64,000 nt of DNA from Treponema vincentii (GCF_018336815.1 NZ_CP050497.1:744001-808000); one strand, 5' to 3'. Shown: positions 44,876 to 54,041, counted from the first letter of the stretch. Numbers and translations are program-made. Notes: generated by a model not told the origin, from the sequence alone.

Positions 44876-44985
44876 ATATTCCCTCTTTTTCATTTACTGG
44901 TGTATTACCCGAATAATACTATATTTATAATTATAGCACACGTTATGACATTGCTGCAACACTATATTTTATTAAAATTGAATAA

Positions 44986-45264
44986 ATGAGTGTGCTTCTG
45001 GAACAACAGCAAAAGGTTATTCTCAATTTACGGAAAGAGCGGGAAAAGCAAGGTTTGTCGCAACTTGAATTGGCTTTGAGAGCAAATATTTCACAAAATA
45101 TGATTAACTATGTTGAAACAGGAAAACGGACACCAAGTTTGGATACGCTTTTAAAAATATGCCAGGCACTAAACATCAGTCCGGCTTCATTATTTTTAGA
45201 TACGAATGAAGAAAAAGAAAAGGCTAAAGACACAATCATGACATTAGTACAGCGGTGGATGTGA
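44986..45264 (+). CDS. XRE-family helix-turn-helix regulator
   Basis: 92 residues. LRKEREKQGLSQLELALRANISQNMINYVETGKRTPSLDTLLKICQALNI is a complete Cro/C1-type HTH, followed by a short tail. It is divergent from the HNH/glycine-zipper operon with a 110-bp gap and is its likely repressor. No ribosome site is visible before the ATG. Confidence 0.85.
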   Translation: MSVLLEQQQKVILNLRKEREKQGLSQLELALRANISQNMINYVETGKRTPSLDTLLKICQALNISPASLFLDTNEEKEKAKDTIMTLVQRWM

Positions 45265-45283
45265 TTTTATCGGCATCTTCATA

Positions 45284-45430
45284 AATCAACAATATCCCGA
45301 TGCGGCATGTGAGTATTGCTCAATGTTTCGTACGGATAAAGCCGGGGCGTTGCGGGGTATCCCCGCAGAGAGGGTAGGCTGCAACCGTGTGCAGCCGTAG
45401 GGGGAGACTTCCCCCACCAAATACCCAACG
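45284..45430. repeat. Structured GC-rich intergenic element
   Basis: Nested stems: CGTTG...GGTAT with ATACCCAACG (45348-52, 45356-60/45421-30), GGCTGC/GCAGCC (45377-82/45391-96), GGGGGA/TCCCCC (45400-05/45410-15), and an alternative TGCGGGG/CCCCGCA. The left part shares TGCTCAATGTTTCG with the insertion at 33815-33949. Confidence 0.5.
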
Positions 45431-45492
45431 AAAAAAAGACCTAAACTATTCCGTATCTTTTCCCCTCGTTTTGTGCTATACTTCTCTCTCTT

Positions 45493-47478
45493 ATGAATAC
45501 GGAAAATTTGAATCCTGAGCAGGCGAAGGCGGTCAATACGATTAACGGGCCGGTGCTGATTATTGCGGGGGCGGGGTCGGGGAAGACGCGCGTGATTACG
45601 TTTAGGATTGCGCACATGCTGGAAAGCGGGATTCCTCAGTCGCAGATTTTGGCGTTGACCTTTACAAACAAGGCGGCGCGGGAGATGGAGCAGCGCATTA
45701 AGGAGCTGACGGGTAAGAAGTTACAGAATTTAACGATTAGTACTTTTCACGCGCTGGGGGTGAAAATCCTGCGGGAATATATTGACCGGCTGGGATGGCG
45801 GCAGAACTTTAGCATTTACGACGAGGTAGACCGCAATCAGCTGATTAAGGAGTCGGCGAAGGAACTGAAAATTGCAACGGAAACGCTCGATGTGTACGGA
45901 GTGGGGACGCTGTTTTCTCAGATAAAGACGGGGCAGAAAAACTTTACGGCACAGACGGCGGTGTATCGTCCGTTGTATAACGAATATCAGGCGGGACTCA
46001 AGCTGTTCAATGCGGTGGATTTTGACGATTTGATTATGCTGCCGATTAAGCTTTTTACCGAACATCCCGATGTGCTCGCGGTGTACAAGAACCGCTACCG
46101 GTATGTGATGGTGGATGAGTTTCAGGACACGAGTATTCAGCAGTATCAGATGATGCATTTGATTGCAGATGATAATGTCTGCGTGGTAGGCGATGATGAT
46201 CAGTCTATTTATTCGTGGCGGGGGGCGAATTATGAAAATATCCGCCTGTTTGAAAAGGATTTCCCGCATCTGGTGGAGATTAAGCTTGAGCAGAATTACC
46301 GTTCCACCGGTACGATTTTAGCGGCTGCGAACGGGGTGATTTCGCACAATACCAACCGGAAGGAAAAAGCGCTGTGGTCGGGGAACGGCTCCGGCAAGCC
46401 GATTGAAATTTTTATCCCGGAGAATGAGGCGGCAGAGGCTGATTTTATTGCGGACACCATCCTTACGGAGAAGATGCGCGAGAACCGGAGCTATGCGGAC
46501 TTCGGCGTTTTGATCCGTACCAACGGCTTAGGGCGCGCGATTGAAGAAGCCTTCCTCGATGCCAATATTCCGTACCGGATGTCCGGCGGCACGAGTTTTT
46601 TTCAGCGCAAAGAAATTAAAGACATTATCAGCTATCTGCGGGTGATTGCGAATCCCGACGATGATATTAACCTCTTGCGGATTATCAACACACCGCGGCG
46701 CGGTATTGGGAAAAAAACACTGGAAGTGCTCTCCGCAATCGCAACGGAAAAGGAGTGCTCCATCCGCATGGCGATTCATGCGCTGCTTGAGCGTCCGCCG
46801 GACGACTTCCGCGAAAAGAGCCTTGCCGATTTGGAGGAATTTGTCGAGCTGATAAGTTCCGAGCGGAAACAGCTGCTGTCCGGCAAGGGCTTGGCAAATA
46901 AGGTGCGGAAACTCGTAGAGCGCATTCAGTATTTTGATTATCTGACGCAGGAATTTCAGAAAAACGAAAAAGCGGCGCGCTTTAAGTTTTTGAATATCGA
47001 AAGCCTTTTGCAGTCCATCGACACGTGGGAGACAAACCCCGACAACTTTGACCCTTCGCTGTATACTTACCTCAATCGCATCACACTGTTGAGCCGCGAT
47101 GACCAAAATGAGGAAGATACCGGTGAGGTGAATATCATGACCATCCACGCAGCGAAGGGATTGGAGTTTCCGGTGGTGTTTATTGCAGGCGCCGAGGAAG
47201 GCATTATCCCACATGCCCGTAGTATGGAAGAAAATGCAGGGGATGTGGAAGAAGAGCGCCGCCTGTTCTATGTCGCCATTACCCGCGCCCGCGACAAGCT
47301 CATTATTACGAGCTGCCGAACGCGGCGCAGGCAGGCGGGTTTGCTGGAGTGCAGCCCGTCACCGTTCTTGGAAGAAATTCCTGCGGAGCTAGTGCAGTAC
47401 CATGAGCCGGAAACGGAACCGGAGGAAGAAGATATCGCCAAGATGTTTGCCCAGATGAAGAAGAAGTTTTCTATGTAA
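45493..47478 (+). CDS. ATP-dependent DNA helicase, UvrD/PcrA/Rep family
   Basis: 661 residues, superfamily 1A 3'-5' helicase. LNPEQAKAV (Q motif), IAGAGSGKT (Walker A), DEFQDTS (motif II), GDDDQSIYSWRGA (motif III), QNYRST (IV), MTIHAAKGLEFPVVF (V) and EERRLFYVAITRA (VI) are in order. It unwinds DNA in repair and replication restart. Slightly shorter than E. coli UvrD. PcrA and Rep cannot be told apart here. Confidence 0.93.
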   Translation: MNTENLNPEQAKAVNTINGPVLIIAGAGSGKTRVITFRIAHMLESGIPQSQILALTFTNKAAREMEQRIKELTGKKLQNLTISTFHALGVKILREYIDRLGWRQNFSIYDEVDRNQLIKESAKELKIATETLDVYGVGTLFSQIKTGQKNFTAQTAVYRPLYNEYQAGLKLFNAVDFDDLIMLPIKLFTEHPDVLAVYKNRYRYVMVDEFQDTSIQQYQMMHLIADDNVCVVGDDDQSIYSWRGANYENIRLFEKDFPHLVEIKLEQNYRSTGTILAAANGVISHNTNRKEKALWSGNGSGKPIEIFIPENEAAEADFIADTILTEKMRENRSYADFGVLIRTNGLGRAIEEAFLDANIPYRMSGGTSFFQRKEIKDIISYLRVIANPDDDINLLRIINTPRRGIGKKTLEVLSAIATEKECSIRMAIHALLERPPDDFREKSLADLEEFVELISSERKQLLSGKGLANKVRKLVERIQYFDYLTQEFQKNEKAARFKFLNIESLLQSIDTWETNPDNFDPSLYTYLNRITLLSRDDQNEEDTGEVNIMTIHAAKGLEFPVVFIAGAEEGIIPHARSMEENAGDVEEERRLFYVAITRARDKLIITSCRTRRRQAGLLECSPSPFLEEIPAELVQYHEPETEPEEEDIAKMFAQMKKKFSM

Positions 47479-47525
47479 GCTGTTTATACTTGTAAAAACC
47501 TGCGAACTGATATATAGTGAAGACC

Positions 47526-48023
47526 ATGTTAGTGGATGATAGAATTATCGCTGAAATAATCGTAAGAATTGGGCGGCATTACAATGAAAATATCGCAACG
47601 CGCTTCTTACGCCCTTTGTTTGCACAAATTCTTTCTAATATTGATTTATCGCGGCATATCGTTGATTTGACCGAACATTCCGAGGATTTTGTCTTACAAG
47701 GTTTCCATCTTGATGACCTTTATTATGACATTATCGCGCTTGCCCGGTTTATTTATTTAGTCCGGCGCGATGTTCTTCCCAATATTAATTCGATTACCGA
47801 AGCAAATACCAAAATGGCGACTGCCGATAAAGTGTACCGTAATATGGCTTTCAGTAATTTAGGGCCGAACCTTAACCTATTGGCTTCGATGGTGCTTGAA
47901 CTTTATCATGCAACGCTCCAATACGATACAAAAATGTCAGGAAAAGGCAAAACCGTTGCAAGCCGTATTGCGGACTTGTCCGACATGGAACGCCTGTTGG
48001 CAAATGCCGATGTAGATGCTTAG
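47526..48023 (+). CDS. Conserved helical protein of unknown function
   Basis: 165 residues, mostly helical, no signal peptide or membrane segment, no domain recognised. Features include FHLDDLYYDIIALARFIYLVRRD and NLNLLASMVLELYH. It sits 28 bp before pnp and may share its transcript. The ATG at 47526 is preceded by GTG at 47517. Confidence 0.6.
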   Translation: MLVDDRIIAEIIVRIGRHYNENIATRFLRPLFAQILSNIDLSRHIVDLTEHSEDFVLQGFHLDDLYYDIIALARFIYLVRRDVLPNINSITEANTKMATADKVYRNMAFSNLGPNLNLLASMVLELYHATLQYDTKMSGKGKTVASRIADLSDMERLLANADVDA

Positions 48024-48050
48024 TCGATACGGATGCTTAAAGGAAACTAT

Positions 48051-48878
48051 ATGACTGCTGAAGAAAAATTGATACAGTGTTTTAAGAATCTCAAAGATCG
48101 CGTTCCGTATACCCCAAAAATTGCACTAGTGCTTGGCTCAGGACTGGGCAATCTTGCGAACGAGCTGCAGGTCGAGGCAACGATTCCGTATGCTTCCATT
48201 CGCGATTTTCCGCTTTCTACGGCACCGGGACACCGCGGCGCATTCGTATTTGCGAAAATAGAAGGGATTCCTACCGTTATTATGCAGGGGAGAATCCACT
48301 ATTATGAAGGATATCCGATGACCGATGTGGTGCTTCCTATCAGGATGATGAAAATGATGGGGGCGGAAGTTCTCTTCTTAACTAATGCGGCAGGCGGTGC
48401 GAACAAAAATTTCAGTGCAGGTAATTTTATGTTGATTACCGATCACATCACATGTCTTGTGCCTTCTCCGCTCATTGGGAAAAACTTTGAAACTCTTGGC
48501 GTGCGTTTCCCCGATATGACGCAAGTGTATGATAAAGACCTTCGGATGCATATCAAGGCAGCGGCAGAGTCCTTGCATATTCCTCTGCAAGAGGGAGTGT
48601 ATTGTCAATTCACCGGCCCTGCTTATGAAACGCCACAAGAGGTACGTCTGGCAGGGATACTCGGCGCTGATGCTGTCGGTATGAGTACTGCTGTAGAAGC
48701 GGTCGCTGCCCGCCATGCCGGTATGCGTGTTTGCGGCATCTCGTTCATTTCGAATCTCGCAGCAGGTATGAGCAGCTCATTATTGAGTGAACAAGAAGTG
48801 CTGGATGCAGGAAAAAAAGCGGCTCCTCTGTTTAAACAACTGGTGTTAAACAGCATCGGCCGTATGGGAAAAGCATAA
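48051..48878 (+). CDS. Purine nucleoside phosphorylase, inosine-guanosine type
   Basis: 275 residues of the trimeric PNP family: LVLGSGLGNLA, the phosphate-binding GRIHYYEGYP, LTNAAGGAN, GPAYETPQEVR, and the base-pocket GMSTAVEAVAARHAGM. It splits purine nucleosides for salvage. ATG 48051 follows AAAGGAA; an upstream ATG at 48033 is rejected. Confidence 0.93.
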   Translation: MTAEEKLIQCFKNLKDRVPYTPKIALVLGSGLGNLANELQVEATIPYASIRDFPLSTAPGHRGAFVFAKIEGIPTVIMQGRIHYYEGYPMTDVVLPIRMMKMMGAEVLFLTNAAGGANKNFSAGNFMLITDHITCLVPSPLIGKNFETLGVRFPDMTQVYDKDLRMHIKAAAESLHIPLQEGVYCQFTGPAYETPQEVRLAGILGADAVGMSTAVEAVAARHAGMRVCGISFISNLAAGMSSSLLSEQEVLDAGKKAAPLFKQLVLNSIGRMGKA

Positions 48879-48888
48879 AACGGAATTT

Positions 48889-49974
48889 ATTCTTTCGGAA
48901 AACGATGCCGGTAGGCGGCTTGACCGTGTAATCAGAAAATTTCTGGCGGATACTCCGCTTTCGACGCTGTATGCAGCAATCCGTAAGGGCTTAATCCGTA
49001 TCAATGGTAAGCGGACAGTGCTTAATTACCGGACGGTAGTAGGCGATACATTATCGATTTCTGAAATGCTTCTCTCTGCTGAAAAACAGCCGGTACAGAA
49101 GCAGTCTGCGTCCGGTGAACAAAACCATACCTCCGGCAAACGGTGCCGTGTCTCCGGCAGGCAAGCTCGCATTCCTGCCGATATCCCGATTTTGTTACAA
49201 ACAACCGACTTGCTTATCGTCAATAAGCCTGCGGGAATTCCCGTACACGGGGTGCACAGTATCGATACGCTGCTTTCCGGCGCTGCGCATCTTTGCGGCA
49301 ATACCCTACAGTGCGACACTACGGTACAGTTATCCCCCAATATACCGTCTACTGTCGGCTTCGCTCGTAATCCTTTGCAAAGTCTTTCTTTTAAACAAGG
49401 GCCGCTGCACCGGTTGGATAAAGATACTACCGGCGTGCTCTGTTTTTCGCAGACACTTGCCGGAGCGCAATGGTTTTCTCAATGTCTGCGGGAAAAAACA
49501 GTAGGTAAATACTATTTAGGCGTTGTGCGCGGCGCTATGCCATCACAGCTTATTACCGCCGAAGACGAAAGCGGTAAAACTATCACACAATGTTATTCGC
49601 TGAGTTACAATAAAGGGATCGATGCGTCGCTGATACTGTTTAAGCTTATCACCGGTAAAAAACACCAAATACGGAAGCATACTGCGAGTGTAGATCATCC
49701 GTTGGCTGGAGATCGTAAATACCGCGGAGGAAATCCGCTTCCTGCGTGCAAGCGCTACGTACTCCATGCGTGGCGGTTGTATTTTCCCGCTTCAAGACCG
49801 GCGGATATCCCCGCTTTCATTGAAGCTCCATTTTATTTCGAGATGGAAACTTGTATCAATCGATATTTTTCGAGCTGGGAAAAAATAGCGTCCGCTGCTC
49901 TTATAGATCAAACTCAAGCAGCTGGCAATTCTCAATTTCTAACTGGAGTAATTCTTCTGCCGAAAAAGGTTTAA
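48889..49974 (+). CDS. RluA-type rRNA pseudouridine synthase, start codon unclear
   Basis: About 361 residues. An S4 domain (GRRLDRVIRKFLADTPLSTLYAAIRKGLIRINGKR) is followed by a linker and the synthase domain with RLDKDTTGVLCFSQT (catalytic Asp), and GKKHQIRKHTASVDHPLAGDRKY. The frame runs upstream only to a stop at 48847 and contains no ATG, GTG or TTG before the S4 domain; ATT at 48889 is the only plausible non-standard start, just after the pnp stop. The C-terminus overlaps the convergent phosphatase gene by 74 bp. Confidence 0.8.
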   Translation: MLSENDAGRRLDRVIRKFLADTPLSTLYAAIRKGLIRINGKRTVLNYRTVVGDTLSISEMLLSAEKQPVQKQSASGEQNHTSGKRCRVSGRQARIPADIPILLQTTDLLIVNKPAGIPVHGVHSIDTLLSGAAHLCGNTLQCDTTVQLSPNIPSTVGFARNPLQSLSFKQGPLHRLDKDTTGVLCFSQTLAGAQWFSQCLREKTVGKYYLGVVRGAMPSQLITAEDESGKTITQCYSLSYNKGIDASLILFKLITGKKHQIRKHTASVDHPLAGDRKYRGGNPLPACKRYVLHAWRLYFPASRPADIPAFIEAPFYFEMETCINRYFSSWEKIASAALIDQTQAAGNSQFLTGVILLPKKV

Positions 49975-50446
49975 AGTACGTATAGATAGCCGCTGTTAGC
50001 ACGCCGTGGCAGACAAAGAGGATATTGCCGTCTCCTGTATGCTTATGCTTTACGTCTTCTATAATACTGTATGCACGGTGTGCTACTTTCGCAAAGGATT
50101 CACCTTTGGGAAATGTTAAAAAAGGATTTTTATGAATGTATAAAATTTCGGGGGTATTCCACGGTTTTCCTTCAAAGTCACCGAAATCGATCTCTTGCAG
50201 GCGGATATCCGGCATAGCCGTAAGCTGTAATGCCTGTTCAATATATGCAGCCGTATCTCTTGCCCGTTTAAGTGGAGATACGTAAATTGTCGTGATATTG
50301 TTTTTTTCTTTATCTTCTTTTAATCGGCTTGCCAAGTTTTGGGCTTGCATCCGCCCCTTTTCCGTCAACATAGATTCCGAAACACCGCAAGCCAGTTCTC
50401 TTACATTCAAATCCGTTTCACCGTGGCGCACAACAAAAAGCTTCAT
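49901..50446 (-). CDS. Histidine phosphatase (phosphoglycerate-mutase-like)
   Basis: 181 residues. FVVRHGETDLN (RHG catalytic histidine) near the N-terminus, SPLKRARDTA, EIDFGDFEG, and the second histidine FVCHGVL are present. Could be a cobalamin-pathway phosphatase-like or sugar phosphatase; not the main glycolytic mutase. ATG 50446 is chosen as it precedes the RHG by the usual 7-8 residues. Confidence 0.85.
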   Translation of the reverse strand: MKLFVVRHGETDLNVRELACGVSESMLTEKGRMQAQNLASRLKEDKEKNNITTIYVSPLKRARDTAAYIEQALQLTAMPDIRLQEIDFGDFEGKPWNTPEILYIHKNPFLTFPKGESFAKVAHRAYSIIEDVKHKHTGDGNILFVCHGVLTAAIYTYFKPFSAEELLQLEIENCQLLEFDL

Positions 50447-50502
50447 GGCAAAAAGTATAAGCAAATAAAGTTTGAACTGCAAGAGGCCGCATTGTTGATT
50501 GC

Positions 50503-51651
50503 TTAAAGACTGTAATTGAATGTTTCGGCGATTACCGTTTCACCCAAATCGGTACGGGCGAGCGAAATTGCTTGAGCTTTTGTTTTAGCTTTCGCAGTAT
50601 GGGTAAAGGTAAATCGGTTTATCTTTCGTGCTTGTTTAAAATCCCAAATCGATATGTCAGCACGTACGGTACAGGTAAAGGTACTATCTTCCGTTGTTTC
50701 TACCGTAATGTACGTCCTACCGAAAATAAAACGGTCTACAGCAGCACCGATTTTCGTTTGAGCAGCACGGATAACGGAAGCCTCATCTGTATTGGCTAGT
50801 TCACGATATTCATCCAGCCCGATCCTGCTGAATCCCCGCTTCATTAATCCCGTAAGCAAGCGTGTTGCTGTTATATTACCGGAAAAAATCGGTGTATTAT
50901 TTTCATCATAATCAAGAATAGCAATAATAGACGGTATCCGTTTCTCTGTTGTTGCAACTTTATAAGGGAAAGAAACGGAGAGGTTGTCGGTTGCCTCATC
51001 AGCTAAAGCGGTAGACTTTTTGACCGGACAAAGGCAAAAAAATAGTTTTCCGTCGCATGCTCGGTTGGATGTGGGAGGGGTAAAGTATAAAAAACCATCG
51101 GAATCCGTCCGTACAAGCTCTTTTTTTAAAGCGCTGCCGGTACCGGCGGACGGATAGAGAACGGTAATAGGATAATTATCGAGAGGAAACTGTTTTTCGG
51201 GGGCGGTAATGACAACACGTGCCGTAAACGGCTGAGTGAACGGAGAGTCGGCATTCACAGGTGCGGGGCTGCTGACCGCCTCGATGGAAATAGTCTCCAA
51301 TAGCGGTTCTATTCGATTGCGAGCTTCGATGAGAATCGCATTATCTTCTTGTCCATTGCACGATTCATAAATAGCATTGAATAATGCAAGCATCTTATGT
51401 ATATCGTAGTTTTCAACAGCCTGCGTAAGCTCGGGAAGCAGCCGTGCAAGTGTTTGCTTTTCCGATACTGTTTCAGTAATCTCGTTACCTGATTTCATTG
51501 TCCGAGGGGATTGATTCACGTATCCTTGTTCAAGAGCTTCTCTCGATTCCGTTACCGGCGATGCGGTATCCCCTTTGGTTGCTATTGATGCACAAGAAAC
51601 AACTAATGATAAAAAAAAGCAACAACAGAGTACAGAACCTATACGATACAT
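50503..51651 (-). CDS. Lipoprotein with CsgG/FlgO-like C-terminal region
   Basis: 382 residues. A lipoprotein signal (FFLSLVVSCASI, lipidated Cys near 20). The middle has an Ig-like, beta-rich stretch; the C-terminal part (SIIAILDYDENNTPIFSGNITATRLL ... GLDEYRELAN ... ADISIWDFKQARK) resembles CsgG/FlgO-type modules that make surface or envelope complexes. Weak assignment beyond lipoprotein. Confidence 0.7.
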   Translation of the reverse strand: MYRIGSVLCCCFFLSLVVSCASIATKGDTASPVTESREALEQGYVNQSPRTMKSGNEITETVSEKQTLARLLPELTQAVENYDIHKMLALFNAIYESCNGQEDNAILIEARNRIEPLLETISIEAVSSPAPVNADSPFTQPFTARVVITAPEKQFPLDNYPITVLYPSAGTGSALKKELVRTDSDGFLYFTPPTSNRACDGKLFFCLCPVKKSTALADEATDNLSVSFPYKVATTEKRIPSIIAILDYDENNTPIFSGNITATRLLTGLMKRGFSRIGLDEYRELANTDEASVIRAAQTKIGAAVDRFIFGRTYITVETTEDSTFTCTVRADISIWDFKQARKINRFTFTHTAKAKTKAQAISLARTDLGETVIAETFNYSL

Positions 51652-51801
51652 ACACTAACGCCTCAACTTCGTAGAAAAAATCAACTCTTATATCGGATAC
51701 TTTAATAGGATCCTTTAGGAATACAACAGATAACCGATACTCACAGTAACACAGCATACGGCATTTTACGCCGACCAAAAGTTTTTTCGAGGAGGAAAAT
51801 T

Positions 51802-52236
51802 ATGTTTGATACGGTAGAAGTAAAACTCTTGCTGCTTATTCTAGCGATTGCAAGTATCTCATTCATTATCATCGCTTTCTTCCTCGGAACAAAAATAGGA
51901 CGACTTACCGCAAGCAAGCACCTCGCTAAAGAGATAAAAATTGCCCGTGAAGATGCTGTTAAACGGTCTCGAGCGGTTTTGAACGGACAGCTTTCCGAAC
52001 AATTTGCAGCGTTCTTTCCCGGTTTTCCTGCCGATCCGACGGAAATCCGATTTCTCGGAAAACCGGTAGACTTCGTCGCCTTTCCGGGGCTTTCTGCGGG
52101 AGCCGTTGATGAAGTACTGTTCGTCGAAGTAAAAACCGGTAATGCAACACTTTCAAAAGTCGAACGTTCGCTGCGCGATGCCGTAGAAAAGAAGAACGTC
52201 CGCTACACCGAGTACCGAATACCCACTCACGCTTAA
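51802..52236 (+). CDS. Holliday junction resolvase-related endonuclease, membrane-anchored
   Basis: 144 residues. One N-terminal membrane helix (about 8-30), a basic coiled stretch, then PVDFVAFPGL ... DEVLFVEVKTGNATLS, the D ... ExK signature of the archaeal Hjc-related family (COG4741). GGAGG precedes the ATG. Confidence 0.82.
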   Translation: MFDTVEVKLLLLILAIASISFIIIAFFLGTKIGRLTASKHLAKEIKIAREDAVKRSRAVLNGQLSEQFAAFFPGFPADPTEIRFLGKPVDFVAFPGLSAGAVDEVLFVEVKTGNATLSKVERSLRDAVEKKNVRYTEYRIPTHA

Positions 52237-52241
52237 AAAGG

Positions 52242-52455
52242 CTCTGATGCGGTTACCTTCCTTTTGTTCGAAATTTTATCCAAAATTTCGAACAGTTTAT
52301 TTTAGAATAAGGGCGACCGCATCAGACGGGTATATAAACGAATCGCGGAATAAATAGGCTGTGAGACCATTTGAGACGCAACGCGGCGAAATTCCGGTTG
52401 AACAGCCTATTTATTCCGCGGGGGCATTAAAAAGCCAAGCTGATGCGGTTGTCCC
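52242..52455. repeat. Palindromic repeat family A, copy 3
   Basis: Opposite in orientation to copy 1. TGATGCGGTTACC at 52245, a perfect 13-bp AT hairpin (52265-77/52282-94), GGGCGACCGCATCAGAC (52311-27), the palindromic core (52344-52420), and TGATGCGGTTGTCCC at the right end. It sits between two convergent genes, the resolvase-like gene and the sigma factor gene. Confidence 0.85.
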
Positions 52456-52464
52456 AGTCGAAGG

Positions 52465-53325
52465 TTATGCGACGAAGCTTTCGAGTTCGTGCTGATGACC
52501 TATCGACTGTAACCGTTCAAGCGCTTTCTTTTCAATTTGGCGGATGCGTTCTTTGGTTAAATTGAACCGCATACCGACTTCCTTCAACGAAAGCTGCTCG
52601 TATCCGTTTAGTCCAAAGCGGTAACGGAGAATTTCAGCTTCCCGCTCAGTCAAAGAAGCAAGCAATGTATCGACATTTTCGCGCAAATCAATATCAAGTG
52701 CATAGCTTTCAGGCTGCATATAACGGGTATCTTCGATAAAATCACCGGTACTGGCAGCGCTGTTATCATTGAATACCGGCGCATCCAAAGAAACGGGGTC
52801 GCGGGCAGCATTCATAATCGTCCGTACCATTTCAGGTTCTATACGGAGTTCCTGTGCGATGGCGGTTAGCTCTTTATCTTCCGGTTCGCTTCCGGTTTTT
52901 CCCGTAAGTTTACGAGCTTTTTCAATCTGTACTAATTCGTTTGCCCTGTTCAGCGGAAGCCGAATCATGCGGGATTTTTCGCAGATGGCTTTTAAAATCG
53001 CTTGGCGAATCCACCATACTGCATACGAAATAAACTTATATCCCTTATCGGGATCAAAGCGGTCGGCAGCATTCATCAATCCGATATTGCCTTCGCTGAT
53101 TAAATCCATAATCGGAATATTTTTATTCTGATATTTTTTTGCGACATTGACCACAAAGCGCAAATTCGATTCAATCAGTATTTTTTTCGCCTTCTCATCA
53201 CCGGCAGCAGCGGCTTTTGCATATTTAACTTCGTCTTCTACCGACAACAGCGGTATCTTGTTTATCTCTCTTAAATAGGTTGCAAAGACATTATTATCCG
53301 CACGTGTATTCCGTATTTTTTCCAT
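52465..53325 (-). CDS. RNA polymerase sigma-70 family factor, RpoD/RpoS-like
   Basis: 286 residues: region 1.2, region 2 with LISEGNIGLMNAADRFDPDKGYKFISYAVWWIRQAI (core binding and -10 recognition), region 3, and region 4 with LTEREAEILRYRFGL and NLTKERIRQIEKKAL (-35 recognition). No region 1.1, so it is an alternative (RpoS-like) rather than the housekeeping factor. Divergent from groES. Confidence 0.9.
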   Translation of the reverse strand: MEKIRNTRADNNVFATYLREINKIPLLSVEDEVKYAKAAAAGDEKAKKILIESNLRFVVNVAKKYQNKNIPIMDLISEGNIGLMNAADRFDPDKGYKFISYAVWWIRQAILKAICEKSRMIRLPLNRANELVQIEKARKLTGKTGSEPEDKELTAIAQELRIEPEMVRTIMNAARDPVSLDAPVFNDNSAASTGDFIEDTRYMQPESYALDIDLRENVDTLLASLTEREAEILRYRFGLNGYEQLSLKEVGMRFNLTKERIRQIEKKALERLQSIGHQHELESFVA

Positions 53326-53565
53326 AAGTCAAACTCCTTGCAAGTGATGTGTACGATATTTCGAGGCAATGCAGCAAACCGAAATTCGCCGGTTAAAGGG
53401 GCATTCTGATGTGCACCTTATTTAAACCGTGTATGCTTATTATTAAAGCAAATACTATGCCAATTTTTTCAAGATAAAAGATGGTACGATGAAAGAGAAA
53501 AGAGCCACAAAAATACTTACATTGCGGGCATTTTAGGCATGGAATTATAAAAAAAAGAAAAAAAC

Positions 53566-53594
53566 TTGCCTTTTTATATCTTTGTTTGTATATT
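53566..53594 (+). promoter_or_regulatory. Promoter upstream of groES
   Basis: TTGCCT at 53566 and TATATT at 53589, spacer 17 nt, start near 53601. This gives a leader of about 150 nt. Three copies of GGTTRAAWTG follow at about 53611, 53650 and 53675. No CIRCE element was found. Confidence 0.5.
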
Positions 53595-53681
53595 AAATAT
53601 AACCTCGTATGGTTGAAATGACACACTCAGTATAAATATGATTAAAACTGGGTTAAATTGACACAGCTATATCCGGTTAAA

Positions 53682-53713
53682 ATGCCCTTGATGTCATCGG
53701 GGCATATTTTTTT
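53682..53713 (+). terminator. Terminator in the groES leader
   Basis: ATGCCC/GGGCAT stem (53682-87/53700-05), 12-nt loop, then seven T, 37 bp before the groES ATG. Because no upstream gene reads in this direction, it must end a short leader RNA or act as an attenuator. Confidence 0.65.
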
Positions 53714-53749
53714 ACTACCGAAAAGTACAGTATGATAGGAGGTTCTTAC

Positions 53750-54016
53750 ATGAAAGTACGGCCATTAGCAGACCGTGTTTTAGTAAAGGTCGATAAGGTA
53801 GAAACTAAAACCGCAAGCGGAATTATTATTCCCGATACCGCACAGGAGAAAACACAGACGGCAGTTGTCGTTGCCATCGGCGATGATAAAGAGAAGATTA
53901 AGGTGTCGGTCGGTCAAAAAGTGATGCACGATAAATACGCAGGGACACAGATTAAGATCGACGGTGAAGATTACCTAATTTTAAAGGCAGGCGATATCGT
54001 CGCGGTAATTGAATAA
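53750..54016 (+). CDS. groES: Co-chaperonin GroES
   Basis: 88 residues. The start MKVRPLADRVLVKVDKVETKTASGIIIPDTAQEK with the mobile loop, and YLILKAGDIVAVIE at the end are standard. It caps the GroEL chamber. groEL is not adjacent. ATG 53750 follows AGGAGG. Confidence 0.96.
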   Translation: MKVRPLADRVLVKVDKVETKTASGIIIPDTAQEKTQTAVVVAIGDDKEKIKVSVGQKVMHDKYAGTQIKIDGEDYLILKAGDIVAVIE

Positions 54017-54041
54017 CAGTTACACCGATACGCATCTGATG

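Noticed and set aside
45348-45430. Integron attC-like site
   Set aside because: One end fits GTTRRRY in the wrong order and the other end does not match; no integrase or cassette array is seen.
48864-48900. Fusion of purine nucleoside phosphorylase with the pseudouridine synthase
   Set aside because: Removing one A would fuse them, but PNP ends at its normal length and no such fusion is known to me.
53595-53750. CIRCE element for HrcA at groES
   Set aside because: No TTAGCACTC-N9-GAGTGCTAA match on either strand.
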